DNA from: CAVQRC01 sp963715045
Lineage (GTDB): Bacteria; Planctomycetota; Planctomycetia; Pirellulales; Lacipirellulaceae
DNA length: 64,000 bases
Assembly (NCBI GenBank): GCA_963715045.1
Contig: CAVQRC010000006.1
Span: 186,001 to 250,000, forward strand
Direction of reading: 5' to 3'
This document shows, one piece after another, positions 40,980 to 50,735 of this stretch (position 1 is its first letter; each line of letters opens with the position of its first letter). The notes under the pieces were generated by a model. It searched no databases. It had not been told where the DNA came from and saw only the letters and a list, made by a program, of their open reading frames with translations. Made by a program: the position numbers and the translations under genes.

Positions 40980-42260
40980 ATGAAGAACGCGTTGGCGCTC
41001 GTACTCGGTGGGGGTCGCGGAACACGGCTCCAACCGTTGACCACTTATCGCAGCAAGCCGGCCGTGCCGCTGGCGGGCAAGTATCGGCTGATCGACATCC
41101 CGATCTCCAACTGCATCAATTCGGGTATCAGCCAGATTTACGTGCTTACGCAATTCCTCTCGGTGAGTCTTCATCGTCACATCCGGGGGACCTACAACTT
41201 CGACCCCTTTCGTCGCGGTTTCGTCGAGATCCTCGCGGCCCAGCAGACGATGAGTTCCGCAACCGACTGGTATCAGGGAACCGCCGATGCGGTCCGGAAG
41301 AATCTCCGCTACCTCAAGCAGTCCGACGCCGATTACGTCTTCATTCTGTCCGGCGATCAGCTTTATCGGATCAACTTTCGCGACATGCTCAAGACCCACC
41401 TCGAGGCGGGTGCCGACGTCACAATTGCCACCAAGCCGGTGGCCCGCCAGGAAGCTTCGGCCCTGGGCATCATGCGACTCGATGAGTCCGGCCGCGTGGT
41501 CGGCTTTCTCGAGAAGCCGCAGAGCGACGCCGATATCGAGCTTGTCCGCGTCGAATCGGGATTTATCGAAGCCCGTGGCATCCAGGCCGACGGCCGTGAT
41601 CTGCTCGCGAGCATGGGGATCTATCTGTTCGATCGCCACACGCTGATTGCCGCCCTGGAAAAGACCGAATACGAAGACTTCGGCAAGGAGGTTTTTCCGG
41701 CCTCGATCCGTTCGCGGCACGTGCAGGCCTACCTGTTCGATGGCTACTGGGAGGACATCGGTACGATTCGGTCTTTTTTCGACGCCAACCTGGCCCTGGC
41801 TTCGAGCGATCCGCCGTTCAACCTTCCTTCGCCCGATGCCCCCATCTATTCGCGGCCGCGTTACCTGCCGCCAACGAGAATTGAAGGTGCCTCGATTGAA
41901 CACAGTCTGATTGCCGACGGCTGCACGATCTGCGAGGGCGCGCGGGTAGAAAACAGCGTGATCGGCTTGCGGTGCCGCATCGAAAAAAACGTGTTGATTC
42001 GCAACTCGATTTTGATGGGGGCGGACGAATACGAGCTCGAAGGCGGACAGGACGGTGCAGCGATCCCAATCGGGATTGGCAACGATTCGGTGGTGGAGAA
42101 CGCGATCATCGACAAAGACTGCCGGATTGGCCCCGGTGTGAAGCTCGTCGCGCCGGGTGGCAGCGACCGATCGCTGGGCGAGTACTGCATGCTGCGGGGC
42201 GGGGTGCTGGTCGTGGAAAAGTCGGCCACGATCCCCGCTGGCTGGCGGGTCGAGGGATGA
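40980..42260 (+). CDS. glgC: Glucose-1-phosphate adenylyltransferase
   Basis: A 426-residue ADP-glucose pyrophosphorylase for glycogen synthesis. The N-terminal nucleotidyltransferase has ALVLGGGRGTRLQPLTTYRS, KPAVPLAGKYRLIDIPISNC and FNFDPF-like TYNFDPFRRGFVEILAAQQT, then WYQGTADAVRKNLRYLKQSD. The sugar-binding lid follows (DGYWEDIGTIRSFFDANLAL). The C-terminal left-handed beta-helix (LIADGCTICEGARVENSVIG) carries the allosteric and oligomerisation functions. It lies between leuS and ftsH on the same strand with an 80-base leader. It implies glycogen storage; no other glg genes are in the window. Confidence 0.95.
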   Translation: MKNALALVLGGGRGTRLQPLTTYRSKPAVPLAGKYRLIDIPISNCINSGISQIYVLTQFLSVSLHRHIRGTYNFDPFRRGFVEILAAQQTMSSATDWYQGTADAVRKNLRYLKQSDADYVFILSGDQLYRINFRDMLKTHLEAGADVTIATKPVARQEASALGIMRLDESGRVVGFLEKPQSDADIELVRVESGFIEARGIQADGRDLLASMGIYLFDRHTLIAALEKTEYEDFGKEVFPASIRSRHVQAYLFDGYWEDIGTIRSFFDANLALASSDPPFNLPSPDAPIYSRPRYLPPTRIEGASIEHSLIADGCTICEGARVENSVIGLRCRIEKNVLIRNSILMGADEYELEGGQDGAAIPIGIGNDSVVENAIIDKDCRIGPGVKLVAPGGSDRSLGEYCMLRGGVLVVEKSATIPAGWRVEG

Positions 42261-42524
42261 ACCGCGGGTGGCTTGCTTGCGGGGCAACCTCCGCTCGACG
42301 GGGCTCGGTTCGGCGGCGACCGCGACGCTGACTGGCGGCCCGCGGCTGAAGGATCCCTGGCCCAGGACCCGCGAACATGCCATATTTGAAGTGCTGTTCC
42401 CCCCTGAACGACGCACCGACAGTGCGGAATGTGAGCGTGGTGCCGGCTCTTTCACCGGGATCGGCGCTTTCACTTCGCCAGTTGTGTGCTCTGACTCGAC
42501 CCTTTGACCCCCTCCGCCGCCGGC

Positions 42525-44528
42525 ATGGATTCGAATTCACCACCAGACTCTTCGCCACGCCCTCAGCGGCCTCGGGGCCGACCTCGGAGCGCCAGCAGTT
42601 GGGTTCTCCTGGCTTTCTTGATCCTGACGGTCGTCTTGCTGTTCGCCCGACCGTGGGGAGAGCCCGTCACGATTCCCTACAGCTTTTTTTACTCCCAGCT
42701 CGAGACCGGCAACATTGCCGAGGTTGAGTTTCAAGGACGCACGATTGTCGGCCAGTTTGTCGAGCCTCCGACTGCTCCGGAAGAACTGAAGGAGCGGGCG
42801 ACCAGTGATGGCAAGCTGGAGAAGACGTTCCGGGTGATCCTTCCCCTGGTTGTCGGCGAATCGCTCGACACGGTGCTCCGCGACCACCAGGTGAAAGTCG
42901 CCGCCCGTCCGCCGGCCGACTACAGCGGGATCCTGATGCTCGTGTGGTTCGGCGCGTTGCTGCTGATCCTGTTCGTGGTGATGTTTATGGTTCGCCGGAC
43001 GCGGGATCAGATCCTCGGCGGCGGTATGCTCAGCGGCGTGACGAAGAGTCCCGCGCGACGCTACGACGACGACGAGAGCCGGATCACGTTCGAAGATGTC
43101 GCGGGGCTGGAAGGTGTCAAACGCGATCTGGAAGAGATCGTGGAATATCTCAAGGATCCGGAGAAATTCCAGCGACTGGGTGCGCGAGTGCCCAAGGGCG
43201 TGTTGTTGATGGGCCCGCCCGGCACCGGCAAGACGCTCCTGGGACGTGCCGTCGCCGGTGAGGCCGGCGTGCCCTTCTTTTCGATCAACGGTTCCGAGTT
43301 CATCCAGTTGTTTGTCGGTGTCGGCGCGAGTCGAGTGCGGGACATGTTTCAGACCGCCAAGCAATCCGCGCCCGCCATCCTGTTCATCGACGAGATTGAC
43401 GCGGTCGGCCGCCAGCGGGGCGCCGGGCTCGGTGGCGGACACGACGAACGCGAGCAGACGCTCAACCAGATCCTCAGCGAAATGGACGGCTTCAGTCAGA
43501 CCAGCAGCGTGATCGTGCTCGCGGCGACCAATCGTCCCGACGTGCTCGATCCGGCCCTCCTGCGACCGGGGCGGTTCGATCGCCACATCACGGTCGATCG
43601 TCCTACGGTTGCCGGCCGCGAACAACTCTTTGAAGTGCACACCAAGGACGTCCCGCTGTCCGATGACGTCGACTTCCAGCGACTGGCCCGGGCGACGGTC
43701 GGGCTGACCGGTGCCGACATCCGCAACCTGGTGAATGAGGCCGCCCTGTGGGCAACACGACACGACAAGAACGTCGTCTCGATGAGCGACATGGAATACG
43801 CCCGCGACAAGGCCCTTATGGGCGATCGACGCGAAGAGATTCTCACTGAGGATGAAAAGGAAGTAACCGCCTACCACGAAGCAGGGCACGCGTTGATCGC
43901 CTGGCTCGTACCCGGCACCGAACGCGTCCACAAGGTCACGGTGATTCCCCGAGGTCGCGCGCTGGGCGTCACCCAGCTCGTGCCGGCCGAGGATCGCTAC
44001 AACTTCAATGAACGCGAACTGACCGCCCGACTGGTGATGATGCTCGGCGGTCGGACGGCCGAGAAAATCCGCTTCGACATTTACAGCGCCGGCGCGGAAA
44101 ACGACCTCAAGCAGGCCACCAGCCTGGCCCGCAGAATGGTCACCCAATGGGGAATGAGCGAACGCCTGGGCCCCGTCGCGTTTCGCCTCGAAGACGATCA
44201 GCCGTTCCTCGGTCGCGAGATGGCCCATGATCGTCGCGAGTTCAGTGAACGAACCGCGCAGATCATCGATGAAGAAGTCGCCCGCATCCTCCACGACGCG
44301 GCGGATCGCGCAGACGGCACGCTCAGGGCACATCGCGATAAGCTCGAAGTCCTCGCCGAAGCGCTCCTCGAACGCGAAATGCTCGATGAACACGAGATTA
44401 CCGCGCTGATCGGGCCGCCCCACGAAGATCCCCGCTTACCGAAGCGTGTACCAGAGTCATTGTTGCCCACAACTCCGGCAGACAACCCGCAAACCATCGA
44501 GGCGGCCGAAGCCGAGTCAGGATCCTGA
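42525..44528 (+). CDS. ftsH: ATP-dependent zinc metalloprotease FtsH
   Basis: A 667-residue membrane AAA+ protease. Membrane spans are SSWVLLAFLILTVVLLFAR (about 25-43) and GILMLVWFGALLLILFVVMF, with a periplasmic domain between. The AAA module has DVAGLEGVKRDLEEIVEYLK, Walker A GPPGTGKTLLGRAVAGEAGV, Walker B ILFIDEIDAVGRQRG and the pore motif FSINGSEFIQLFVGVGASRV. The zinc site HEAGH is at 451-455, and the third ligand region AGAENDLKQATSLA follows. It degrades membrane and some soluble regulatory proteins. The ATG at 42525 is preferred over the TTG at 42504. The N-terminus is Pro/Arg/Ser-rich before the first span. Confidence 0.96.
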   Translation: MDSNSPPDSSPRPQRPRGRPRSASSWVLLAFLILTVVLLFARPWGEPVTIPYSFFYSQLETGNIAEVEFQGRTIVGQFVEPPTAPEELKERATSDGKLEKTFRVILPLVVGESLDTVLRDHQVKVAARPPADYSGILMLVWFGALLLILFVVMFMVRRTRDQILGGGMLSGVTKSPARRYDDDESRITFEDVAGLEGVKRDLEEIVEYLKDPEKFQRLGARVPKGVLLMGPPGTGKTLLGRAVAGEAGVPFFSINGSEFIQLFVGVGASRVRDMFQTAKQSAPAILFIDEIDAVGRQRGAGLGGGHDEREQTLNQILSEMDGFSQTSSVIVLAATNRPDVLDPALLRPGRFDRHITVDRPTVAGREQLFEVHTKDVPLSDDVDFQRLARATVGLTGADIRNLVNEAALWATRHDKNVVSMSDMEYARDKALMGDRREEILTEDEKEVTAYHEAGHALIAWLVPGTERVHKVTVIPRGRALGVTQLVPAEDRYNFNERELTARLVMMLGGRTAEKIRFDIYSAGAENDLKQATSLARRMVTQWGMSERLGPVAFRLEDDQPFLGREMAHDRREFSERTAQIIDEEVARILHDAADRADGTLRAHRDKLEVLAEALLEREMLDEHEITALIGPPHEDPRLPKRVPESLLPTTPADNPQTIEAAEAESGS

Positions 44529-44726
44529 TCCGGGTCCAGGCCCGGGAATGATCATGCAGCGTTTGCGCAACCAGTTTGCGTTCGTCGAATGTCTTACCTG
44601 GATAGGCCGCGGCCGCGCGTAGAGCGGCCGTGAGGTGGAACCGCGGAGGATCGTCCCGCACCGCGGACGCCCACGGACAAACCGGCAGGGAGTGCCTCAC
44701 CGAAACATAGAAACTGAGTGACCGCC

Positions 44727-46973
44727 ATGTCGGAATCTCCTGTCACGCCCACTCGTTCTGAGGTCGACGAACCGCGTGCCAACGGGCAGGGGTTCCGGCC
44801 TGAGCACTTCATCAACCGCGAACTGAGCTGGCTGGAATTCAACGGGCGGGTCCTCGAGGAAGCCCAGGATACATCCAATCCGCTGTTGGAACGGGTGAAG
44901 TTTCTGGGGATCTTCAGCTCGAATCTCGATGAATTCTTCATGGTTCGCGTGGCGGGTCTTCGCGAGCAGGCGTTCGGTGCGGGCGTCGCCCAGGACGTGC
45001 CTCCGGACGGCCCGTCAGCCTTGCAGCAGTTGCGGCGAATCGCCAGCCGCACCCAGGAACTGGTGGCCGCCCAGACAAGCTGCTGGAAAGATTCGATCCG
45101 CCCCTCGCTGGCGGAACACGGAATCCGGATTCTGCGGATGGACGAACTGGACCGGTCGCATCGCAAGGTCGTCGACGAATTTTTCTACGAGCGGGCATTT
45201 CCGGTCCTCACGCCGATGGCGATCGATCCGAGCCATCCGAGTCCACGATTTCACAATCGCGGGCTGTACATCGCGGCGATGCTCGAGCGCACCCGCGGGT
45301 TGGGGCCCTCGCAGCTGTTCGCGGTCGTCCAGGTGCCGCAGGTCTTGAACCGTTTCGTCCGCGTCGACGGCGGTAAGGAGTGCGATTTCGTCTTGCTGGA
45401 AGACGTCGTGGCTTCACGATTGAGTGAGCTGTTCGGGGGTTACGACATTGTCGATCATGCGGTGTTTCGACTCACTCGCGACATGGACATCGAACTGCTG
45501 GAACAAGAATCGGACGACATTCTGCGGCTCATCGAGGCCCGCCTCAGAGCCCGCCGCCGCAGCGAAGCGGTGCGGCTTGAAGTGGCTGCAGGCATCAACC
45601 CGGCCCTGCTGGAGATGCTCGTCGAGGAGGAGGGAATTCGCCGCGGCATGCGTGACGACCTGCAGGGATACAACGAGGTTTACGAGTTTGAGAGCATGCT
45701 CGACATGACGGCCTTGTTCGAATTGCCCAAATTGAAAGGGTTCAACGAGCTTCGCGATCCGCCCCTGTCGCCGATTCAGCCGCTGGGCACGGGCCCGACG
45801 CACGATCTGTTCGCGGAAATCTCCGAGCGGGATATTCTGCTGCATCATCCGTTCGATTCGTTCAATCCCGTGGTCGACTTCATCGAACGGGCAGCTCGGG
45901 ATCCCGATGTCCTGGCGATCAAGCAGACACTCTATCGCACCAGCGGCGACAGCCCGATCGTGCGGGCCTTGATGGAGGCCGCCGAGAACGGCAAGCACGT
46001 CACGGCCCTGGTCGAGTTGAAGGCCCGCTTCGACGAAGCCAATAACGTGATCTGGGCGCGGCAGATGGAGCGGGCCGGTGTGCACGTGGTGTTTGGGTTC
46101 CTGGATCTCAAGACGCACTGCAAGATGTGCCTGGTCGTTCGCCAGGAAGGTGGGACACTGCGGCGATACGTTCACTTGAGCACGGGAAATTACAACCCGA
46201 TCACGGCCAAGATCTACACCGACATCGGCCTGTTCACTTCGGATCCGGTCATTGCCAACGATGCGACCGCGTTGTTCAACCTGCTGACCGGTTACTCGCA
46301 GAACTATCGCTGGGAAAAGCTCGTCGTGGCCCCCCAGGATTTACGTGAGCGAACCATTGAGTTGATCGACGAGCAGGCAGCCTTGGCTCGTTCGGGTAAG
46401 CCTGCCCGGATCTTCGCCAAGCTGAATGCACTGGTCGACTCGAAGACGATCAAGGCCTTGTATCGGGCAAGTCAAGCCGGGGTTCGTATCGACCTGGTTG
46501 TCCGCGGCGTGTGCTGCCTGAGGCCGGGAATGCAGGGAGTGTCGGAGAATATCCACGTGCGGAGTATCGTCGATCGATTCCTCGAGCACAGCCGCGTGAT
46601 CGTGTTCGGGGAAGGGAAGCGGGCAAAAGTGTTTCTGTCCAGTGCAGACTGGATGCCGCGGAACTTTGATCGCCGAGTGGAAGTGATGTTCCCTGTCGAA
46701 GACGGCAGCCTGCGGGAGCGGATACTGGATGACATCGTGGTGACTTACCTGCGGGAGAACGCGCGGGCGAGGATCTTGATGCCGGATGGAAAGTACGTGC
46801 GGGCCAAGCCGGCACGCGGTGAGTCGGTCCATCGGGCCCAGCCGGAACTGTTGCAATTGCGATTGGCCGAGTCGCGAAGCGACGAAGCGGTCGGATTCGC
46901 ACCACGCGGCGAGGACTTGGCAGATAATGGCCGCAAACAGAAGTCGCGGAATAGGAACAAACGGTTGAAATGA
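44727..46973 (+). CDS. ppk: Polyphosphate kinase 1
   Basis: A 748-residue Ppk1 making polyphosphate from ATP. N-terminal domain FINRELSWLEFNGRVLEEAQ and FLGIFSSNLDEFFMVRVAGL. The head domain and two phospholipase-D-like C domains include IKQTLYRTSGDSPIVRALME, ENGKHVTALVELKARFDEAN, the autophosphorylated His in RRYVHLSTGNYNPITAKIYT, and SADWMPRNFDRRVEVMFPVE. The C-terminal about 30 residues are basic and unlike the family (GRKQKSRNRNKRLK). The ATG at 44727 is chosen over the GTG at 44718. It stands alone between ftsH and a convergent secreted-protein gene; no ppx follows. Confidence 0.96.
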   Translation: MSESPVTPTRSEVDEPRANGQGFRPEHFINRELSWLEFNGRVLEEAQDTSNPLLERVKFLGIFSSNLDEFFMVRVAGLREQAFGAGVAQDVPPDGPSALQQLRRIASRTQELVAAQTSCWKDSIRPSLAEHGIRILRMDELDRSHRKVVDEFFYERAFPVLTPMAIDPSHPSPRFHNRGLYIAAMLERTRGLGPSQLFAVVQVPQVLNRFVRVDGGKECDFVLLEDVVASRLSELFGGYDIVDHAVFRLTRDMDIELLEQESDDILRLIEARLRARRRSEAVRLEVAAGINPALLEMLVEEEGIRRGMRDDLQGYNEVYEFESMLDMTALFELPKLKGFNELRDPPLSPIQPLGTGPTHDLFAEISERDILLHHPFDSFNPVVDFIERAARDPDVLAIKQTLYRTSGDSPIVRALMEAAENGKHVTALVELKARFDEANNVIWARQMERAGVHVVFGFLDLKTHCKMCLVVRQEGGTLRRYVHLSTGNYNPITAKIYTDIGLFTSDPVIANDATALFNLLTGYSQNYRWEKLVVAPQDLRERTIELIDEQAALARSGKPARIFAKLNALVDSKTIKALYRASQAGVRIDLVVRGVCCLRPGMQGVSENIHVRSIVDRFLEHSRVIVFGEGKRAKVFLSSADWMPRNFDRRVEVMFPVEDGSLRERILDDIVVTYLRENARARILMPDGKYVRAKPARGESVHRAQPELLQLRLAESRSDEAVGFAPRGEDLADNGRKQKSRNRNKRLK

Positions 46974-47083
46974 GCCCGGGGAGGTTTCCTGATCAGGCCG
47001 TGACGTCACTCACTGCCTGCTTCGCTGCATGACGGTAGCTGGCCGCCGCTGGATCGAGCACGCGGCGGGTGTACGCGGCCGAT

Positions 47084-48577
47084 TCAGGCGGCTTCGCCGA
47101 GCCGTTGTTGCCAGAATTCCCGGGCCTGCTCCCAGACATCCTCGGGTAGAGACGTCTGCCGTCGGGCCTTGTCGATCCAATCCAGGAAAAACTGGACGCT
47201 CTCGCGGTCGATCCGGGGTCCGTCGCCGTGCTCGACGTAGAACGGACCGGTTGACGCGAATTCATAGATGTCGGTGTTGTTCGTGATCGCTCTCACGAGA
47301 AACCAGCCGCTGGCCGAGAACTTCACCCGCGGAGGCGAACCGCCCGCGGTGTCGCCGCCCAGCCTGATTTCCTGATCGACCAGACCGTTCTTGATGATTT
47401 GCAGGTACTCGATCGGCCTTCGCGTGGCGAGACGAAGATGGATCGCGAACTCTCGCGACTCGTCCCGCTCAAGATCGAACACATGCCCGGGTGAATGGCC
47501 GTCGACTTCGACGCGGAGGAGTGGCCCGTTGGTCACGAACACCTGCCCCGATTTGAGAGCGGCGAACCAGCGTTCAAACGAGAGAGGTTCACCGCAGTGG
47601 GCATACACGCGGTTCGTGCCCGCCGGAACGTTGAACTTCCCCGCGCCACTGCCGGCGGACGGCGGAAGACGAATACCCGTGTTGAGAATGTGGTAGTAGA
47701 TGGTTTCGGCCCAACGCGTATTGCCGTGGGGTGGCGGAAACAGCAACCGGTTGCGGGGATAGCCCTCGCGTTCGTGATCGACGACTTCCTCCAGTCTCGA
47801 GTTGCTGCAGAGCAACTGGAAGGAGTCAACTTGATCGTTGGCCAGCCAGACCGGCAGTTGCCATGCGAAGGGGTAGGCGACCTCGACATGGACGGGAGCC
47901 GCATGGGCGGATCCCGCAACCGGTGGGAGTTGAAAGCCGAGGAGCTTACCGCCGGCGCTGGAGTCGGGGCTGGCGATGGCGGCCAGGAGTCGGCTGGCGT
48001 CGCCGTCGCGGGCCTCGACGGCCGTCGCCTTGCGATTCGCCGATCGAGTGCCGGCAGCCTTGTTTGCCCGCCGCAGCGGCACCAGGTTCAGATCCTCACT
48101 TTCGGCAGCGAGGGCAGCGAGCCGCGGTTCGAGGTCCACATCCAGGTCGGCCGCGTACCATCCTTCGCGGGACAGGTCGGCATGTCGGCGAAGCTCGATC
48201 GTCTTTTCGTCTTCGGCGTGATCCTCGATGACAAAGTTGCCGTATTGGTGACGGTATTGGGGGCCGGCAAACACCTCGAACGTGTACCGGTCGCTGCGGA
48301 GCTTGAGCGTCGCCTCGTGTTCGATGACGTACCAGGATGGGAAGCGAACCAGACCGCTTCCACGAACGCGGGGCAGTCGCCCGCGGGAGTTCTTCAGTTG
48401 CAACCGCGCGACCAACGGGAGACCGCTCTGGGCGTCAACGACGCGGAGCCGCAACTCGCCACCCGCGGCGGCGGCGCGTTCCAGCGGGACGGCCGTGGAA
48501 GTCGAGGCGTACAGGATCAACACCACCAGGCCATGCAGTCCTGAACGGCGTCCAACGAGACCGGCGGAAAAGTCCAT
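47084..48577 (-). CDS. Secreted CehA/McbA-like (PHP-fold related) protein
   Basis: A 497-residue protein with a signal peptide (GLHGLVVLILYASTSTAV, cleaved near residue 30). An N-terminal beta-sandwich (GELRLRVVDAQSGLPLVARL) resembles carboxypeptidase-regulatory folds and is followed by a region with ADLDVDLEPRLAALAAESED. The C-terminal half contains AETIYYHILNTGIRLPPSAG, RVYAHCGEPLSFERWFAALK and GQVFVTNGPLLRVEVDGHSP, the pattern of the CehA/McbA metallohydrolase-like proteins frequent in planctomycetes. Canonical metal His clusters (HxH near the start of the PHP fold) are not evident, so it may be catalytically inactive. Substrate unknown. The ATG at 48577 precedes the signal peptide; the frame from 48790 is too long. 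Confidence 0.75.
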   Translation of the reverse strand: MDFSAGLVGRRSGLHGLVVLILYASTSTAVPLERAAAAGGELRLRVVDAQSGLPLVARLQLKNSRGRLPRVRGSGLVRFPSWYVIEHEATLKLRSDRYTFEVFAGPQYRHQYGNFVIEDHAEDEKTIELRRHADLSREGWYAADLDVDLEPRLAALAAESEDLNLVPLRRANKAAGTRSANRKATAVEARDGDASRLLAAIASPDSSAGGKLLGFQLPPVAGSAHAAPVHVEVAYPFAWQLPVWLANDQVDSFQLLCSNSRLEEVVDHEREGYPRNRLLFPPPHGNTRWAETIYYHILNTGIRLPPSAGSGAGKFNVPAGTNRVYAHCGEPLSFERWFAALKSGQVFVTNGPLLRVEVDGHSPGHVFDLERDESREFAIHLRLATRRPIEYLQIIKNGLVDQEIRLGGDTAGGSPPRVKFSASGWFLVRAITNNTDIYEFASTGPFYVEHGDGPRIDRESVQFFLDWIDKARRQTSLPEDVWEQAREFWQQRLGEAA

Positions 48578-48816
48578 CCCGAATCTGGCGAACGGGACCC
48601 AGCGAGTGATGTTGGTCGGAAATATCACGAGGCTTGGAATCGGGGGGAAGCGGACTCTGGTGAAGGATCCATGGGGACGATGGACAATCTTCAAGTCTAG
48701 CTCCCCGTGCCACGCCACGACCCCCTGCCACCGTTTGGCGACACTATCTTCTCCACCCGGACGTCGCCTAGAATAGGTCGTTTTGACCACGGCCGGACAG
48801 CTTCTGGTTCATTCGC

Positions 48817-49809
48817 ATGCCGCAAAATCAGGACTATTACACCATCCTGGGTGTGAAGAAGGGTGCCTCCTCGGAAGAAATCCGTAAGGCCTATCGCAAG
48901 ATGGCCCGCAAGTACCACCCCGACCTCAACAAGGACGACGCGTCCGCCAAGCAGCGATTCCAGGAAGTTCAGAACGCGTTCGATGTCCTGAACGACGAGA
49001 AGAAACGCCAACTGTACGATCGCTTTGGTGCGGGCTACGAGTCTTTTGCCCAAGGCGGGGGTCCGCGGGGGCCGACCGCGGGGAGCTATCAGGGAGAAGG
49101 GTTCCACCCCGGTGGCGGTGGTTACTCGTTTGACTTTGAAGAGATCTTCGGCGGTGGCGGACGCGGGGCGCCCGGTCGAGGTGGCGGTGGCGGCGGCTTC
49201 GCGGATTTCTTTCGGCAATTCAGTGCCGGAGCGGGGGAAGGCCCCGGCCACCCCCATCCGCCCGCGCACGGCGGAGACATCGAGCACACGCTGACCGTGC
49301 CCTTCGCGACCGCGGTCAACGGTGGCAACGCCCAGATCACCGTTCAACGACGCGATGGCAAAGTCGAGAACATCGAACTCAAAATCCCGCCGGGTGTCGA
49401 GGATGGCAACAAGATTCGCCTGCGTGGACAGGGGGATCCGGCCCCCACCGGGGAACGCGGCGATATCTATATCAAAGTGTCGATCAGCAAACACCCCGTG
49501 TTCCGCCGGTCGGGAGATCGACTTGAACTCCGCGTGCCCGTCACTCTGGCCGAGGCCATCGAAGGAGCCAGGATCGACATTCCTGGTCCCCGCGGGACAA
49601 TTTCGATTGCCGTGCCTCCGGGGACTTCGAGCGGGAGAAAACTCCGCGTTAAAGGGCAGGGCGTCGCTCGCAAGGACGGTTCGGCGGGAGATCTGCTGGC
49701 TGAAGTGCAGATCGTACTGCCGACCGGAATCACGCCGGATGATCGATCGCGGATCGCGGAACTGATGTCGTCCTACCCTCAACACCCGCGTGCCGATTTA
49801 CGGTGGTGA
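48817..49809 (+). CDS. DnaJ-class chaperone lacking the zinc finger (CbpA/DnaJ type II)
   Basis: A 330-residue J-domain protein. J domain 1-70 with HPD at 34-36 (ARKYHPDLNKDD), a Gly/Phe-rich linker (about 75-140, YSFDFEEIFGGGGRGAPGRG), then the two beta-sandwich client-binding domains (GGDIEHTLTVPFATAVNGGN; DIYIKVSISKHPVFRRSGDR; GKKLRVKG-like GRKLRVKGQGVARKDGSAGD). The CXXCXGXG zinc repeats of DnaJ type I are absent, so it is CbpA-like. It delivers clients to DnaK; dnaK and grpE are not nearby. The downstream gene overlaps its last codons by seven bases. Confidence 0.92.
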   Translation: MPQNQDYYTILGVKKGASSEEIRKAYRKMARKYHPDLNKDDASAKQRFQEVQNAFDVLNDEKKRQLYDRFGAGYESFAQGGGPRGPTAGSYQGEGFHPGGGGYSFDFEEIFGGGGRGAPGRGGGGGGFADFFRQFSAGAGEGPGHPHPPAHGGDIEHTLTVPFATAVNGGNAQITVQRRDGKVENIELKIPPGVEDGNKIRLRGQGDPAPTGERGDIYIKVSISKHPVFRRSGDRLELRVPVTLAEAIEGARIDIPGPRGTISIAVPPGTSSGRKLRVKGQGVARKDGSAGDLLAEVQIVLPTGITPDDRSRIAELMSSYPQHPRADLRW

Positions 49810-50231
49810 TTTCGGTGATTCTGGCGTGGATCGTATTCGCCGCCCGGCTGTTCGGTTTGACGGCCATGGCTGCCAATTTAGCGACCGCGACCGACACGGT
49901 GCTGCCGCTCGGCGACCCGCCGGCTCAGATGTCGCTCGCCGAACCGCCACCCGGACAATCCCCGTTGCCGATGGATCCCCCGTTGCCGATCAATCGTCGT
50001 TCACGCGTGGTGCTGGCGCTCGCCTTGATCGGACTCGTGGTACTTGGTCTCGGGATGGTTGCCATGATTGTCCTGGGAGGCCGCTGGGTGCGGCGGTTGG
50101 CCCGCACCGGCACTGACCCGCTCGCGGTTCGACGCGAACCGGAAAGGATCACGGAATCTCCTGCCACCGGCGGTGAATCAAAGCAGGGCCAGTCAGCGGA
50201 TACCGTCTCCTCGGGGGAAACGGTTACGTGA
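49803..50231 (+). CDS. Hypothetical small membrane protein
   Basis: A 142-residue protein not recognised. A hydrophobic N-terminus (VISVILAWIVFAARLFGLTA) may be a signal or span, followed by a Pro-rich stretch (LGDPPAQMSLAEPPPGQSPL) and a second span (VVLALALIGLVVLGLGMVAM). The cytoplasmic tail is basic then polar. The GTG start overlaps dnaJ by seven bases, which suggests translational coupling; the ATG at 49866 would drop the first span. It may be an accessory of the chaperone (inference from position only). Confidence 0.6.
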   Translation: MVISVILAWIVFAARLFGLTAMAANLATATDTVLPLGDPPAQMSLAEPPPGQSPLPMDPPLPINRRSRVVLALALIGLVVLGLGMVAMIVLGGRWVRRLARTGTDPLAVRREPERITESPATGGESKQGQSADTVSSGETVT

Positions 50232-50238
50232 GATTACC

Positions 50239-50348
50239 TGTAGCCGGGGCACTCCGTGACCCGAGCCGGCCGATGTGTAGCCGGGGCACTCCGTGACCCG
50301 ACCGGCCGATGTGTAGCCGGGGCACTCCGTGACCCGAGCCGGCCGATG
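50239..50348. repeat. Three tandem copies of a 36-37-bp unit with a palindromic core
   Basis: Copies at 50239-50275, 50276-50311 and 50312-50348 of a unit beginning TGTAGCCGGGGCACTCCGTG. The second lacks one base (GACCGG instead of GAGCCGG). Each copy contains GGGGCAC-TCC-GTGACCC, an imperfect hairpin. The array sits 40 bases before rnpA. No spacers and no cas genes, so not CRISPR. Confidence 0.9.
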
Positions 50349-50387
50349 CTTCTGTGACGGACTACCAGGAGAAAAAACTCAACATCC

Positions 50388-50735
50388 ATGCCAGACTTCC
50401 GCTTTCCCAGAACGATGCGACTCGTCAACAAGCCGCAATTCGACCGGGTGTTCGCCCGCAGATGCTCGGCTGCCGATCAACGTCTGATCGTCCTGGTCTG
50501 CGAGAATGAACTGGGCCAGCGGAGGCTGGGACTGGTCGTCTCGCGGAAATTCGGAAACGCAGTGGCCCGAAATCGGTTCAAACGCGTCATTCGCGAGGCG
50601 TTTCGGCAGGATCAAGCGAAACTGCCACCCTCGGTCGATCTCGTCGTCCTTCCCAAGCCGAGTGCCCGCGATCAGGATCGCCGGCTTGCCGACGCGCTGA
50701 TCGGACTCGCTCGCAGGGCGGCCAGGAAGCTCTGA
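50388..50735 (+). CDS. rnpA: Ribonuclease P protein component
   Basis: A 115-residue basic protein. It has the family pattern FPRTMRLVNKPQFDRVFARR, LGLVVSRKFGNAVARNRFKR and VIREAFRQ, where the 'RNR' helix binds the P RNA. It helps RNase P remove tRNA 5' leaders. Usually rpmH precedes it; here a triple repeat array does instead. The next gene, yidD, starts on its last base (TGATG overlap), so the two are coupled. Confidence 0.95.
   Translation: MPDFRFPRTMRLVNKPQFDRVFARRCSAADQRLIVLVCENELGQRRLGLVVSRKFGNAVARNRFKRVIREAFRQDQAKLPPSVDLVVLPKPSARDQDRRLADALIGLARRAARKL

Noticed and set aside
40536..42473. 645-codon open frame antisense to leuS and glgC
   Set aside because: Spans two certain genes and their gap, has no motif or ribosome site; a product of high GC at third positions.
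42537..44423. 628-codon open frame antisense to ftsH
   Set aside because: Pure complement of a well-conserved AAA+ protease; no recognisable sequence.
50239..50348. CRISPR array
   Set aside because: The three units adjoin directly with no spacers and there are no cas genes.
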